Positions 5,343-5,836 of a DNA stretch of 5,836 nucleotides are shown in pieces. The notes under the pieces are model-generated. The model worked only from the letters and a program-made list of their open reading frames with translations, was not told where the DNA came from and did no database searches. Source of the DNA: Thermoanaerobaculales bacterium (GTDB lineage Bacteria > Acidobacteriota > Thermoanaerobaculia > Thermoanaerobaculales > Sulfomarinibacteraceae). The position numbers were made by a program, and so were the translations under genes. Location of the stretch: assembly GCA_025456385.1 (NCBI GenBank), contig JALOKS010000178.1:1-5836 (forward strand), read 5' to 3'. How positions within the stretch are numbered: the stretch's first letter is position 1; every line of letters starts with the position of its first letter.

Positions 5343-5836
5343 GAAGCCGCCGCCTCTGCCGCCTCGACCAGCACGCCCTTGTCGAGGTGGAGCACGACGT
5401 CCGCGCGCTCGGCGGCGAGCGGGTCGTGGGTCACCATGAGCACGGTCTTGCCGTGGTCGCGGACCAGGCTCGTCAGAAGGTCGAGGATCTCGCCGGCGGA
5501 GCCGCGGTCGAGGTCGCCGGTCGGCTCGTCGCAGAGCAGGAAGCTCGGGTCGGTGACGATGGCGCGGGCGATGGCGACGCGCTGCTCCTGGCCGCCCGAG
5601 AGCTGCCGCGGGAAGTGGTTCATGCGGTCGGCGAGGCCGACGAGCGTGAGCGCGGTCTCGACGTGCGTGCGCCGTTGCATCTTGGACAACCGTGTCAGGA
5701 GGAGGGGCAGCTCGACGTTGCCCGCCGCCGTCAGGACCGGGATCAGGTTGTACATCTGGAAGATGAAGCCGACGTGGCGGGCGCGCCAGGCGGCGAGCCG
5801 GCCGCCGGACATGTGGGTGATCTCGTCGCCGCCGAC
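5339..5836 (-). CDS. ABC transporter ATP-binding protein, MacB/LolD-type (5' end outside window)
   Basis: The C-terminal 165 residues of an ABC ATPase are present; the frame runs open through the right edge, so about 60-70 residues including Walker A are missing. Visible motifs in order are the Q-loop (GFIFQMYNLIPVLTA), the signature LSGGQEQRVAIARAI, Walker B with catalytic Glu (FLLCDEPTGDLD), and the H-loop (LMVTHDP). The segment THMSGGRLAAWRARHVGFIF before the Q-loop is characteristic of the MacB/LolD group, which fits the two FtsX-like permeases downstream. An internal ATG at 5812 is a methionine within the domain, not the start. The protein powers the complex from the cytoplasmic side. 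The promoter, and probably a periplasmic adaptor gene, would lie beyond the window; the latter is inferred from common gene order. Confidence 0.93.
   Translation of the reverse strand, partial: VGGDEITHMSGGRLAAWRARHVGFIFQMYNLIPVLTAAGNVELPLLLTRLSKMQRRTHVETALTLVGLADRMNHFPRQLSGGQEQRVAIARAIVTDPSFLLCDEPTGDLDRGSAGEILDLLTSLVRDHGKTVLMVTHDPLAAERADVVLHLDKGVLVEAAEAAAS

Overview
The window is very GC-rich, with G or C dominating third codon positions, and comes from a Gram-negative (two-membrane) bacterium. The evidence is an outer-membrane TonB-dependent barrel, an exported hydrolase with a signal peptide, and a MacB/Lol-type ABC transporter. The large Oar-like receptor, the exported cyanophycinase and the style of the ABC genes best fit Acidobacteriota or a relative. 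That placement is an inference from gene style; no rRNA or other marker is present.

Layout, left to right. (1) 2-586, plus strand: the C-terminal 194 residues of a TonB-dependent receptor, cut by the window edge and ending in the usual aromatic residue. (2) 600-636: a strong GC hairpin plus a pyrimidine tract, probably an intrinsic terminator, ending only 11 nt before the next start codon. (3) 648-1520 and 1517-2743, plus strand: an exported cyanophycinase-family serine hydrolase (S51) and a cytoplasmic M20 metallopeptidase (carboxypeptidase G2-like). They overlap by 4 nt (GTGA) and are almost certainly translated together. (4) 2744-3030: a 287-nt gap between convergent genes, with no credible gene. 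It holds a 78-bp pair of hairpins in inverted orientation, each preceded by GTAG on its own strand. This is the architecture of a REP doublet (BIME). (5) 5836-3031, minus strand: a tightly packed ABC operon read right to left, made of an ATPase (5' end outside the window), permease 1 and permease 2, with overlaps of 4 nt and 1 nt.

How the parts may work together. The cyanophycinase would cut cyanophycin, or a similar isopeptide polymer, outside the cytoplasm into dipeptides. The co-translated M20 enzyme is a candidate for the second, intracellular dipeptide cleavage. This two-step idea is inferred from gene order and enzyme class only. The ABC operon is a separate unit; such ATPase plus two FtsX-like permease sets usually drive export or lipoprotein/lipid extraction at the inner membrane, often with a periplasmic adaptor encoded upstream, which would lie beyond the right edge.

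The features most worth a second look are the REP-like doublet, whose two hairpins differ by a compensated base pair and a 5-nt loop duplication, and the cyanophycinase/M20 pair.
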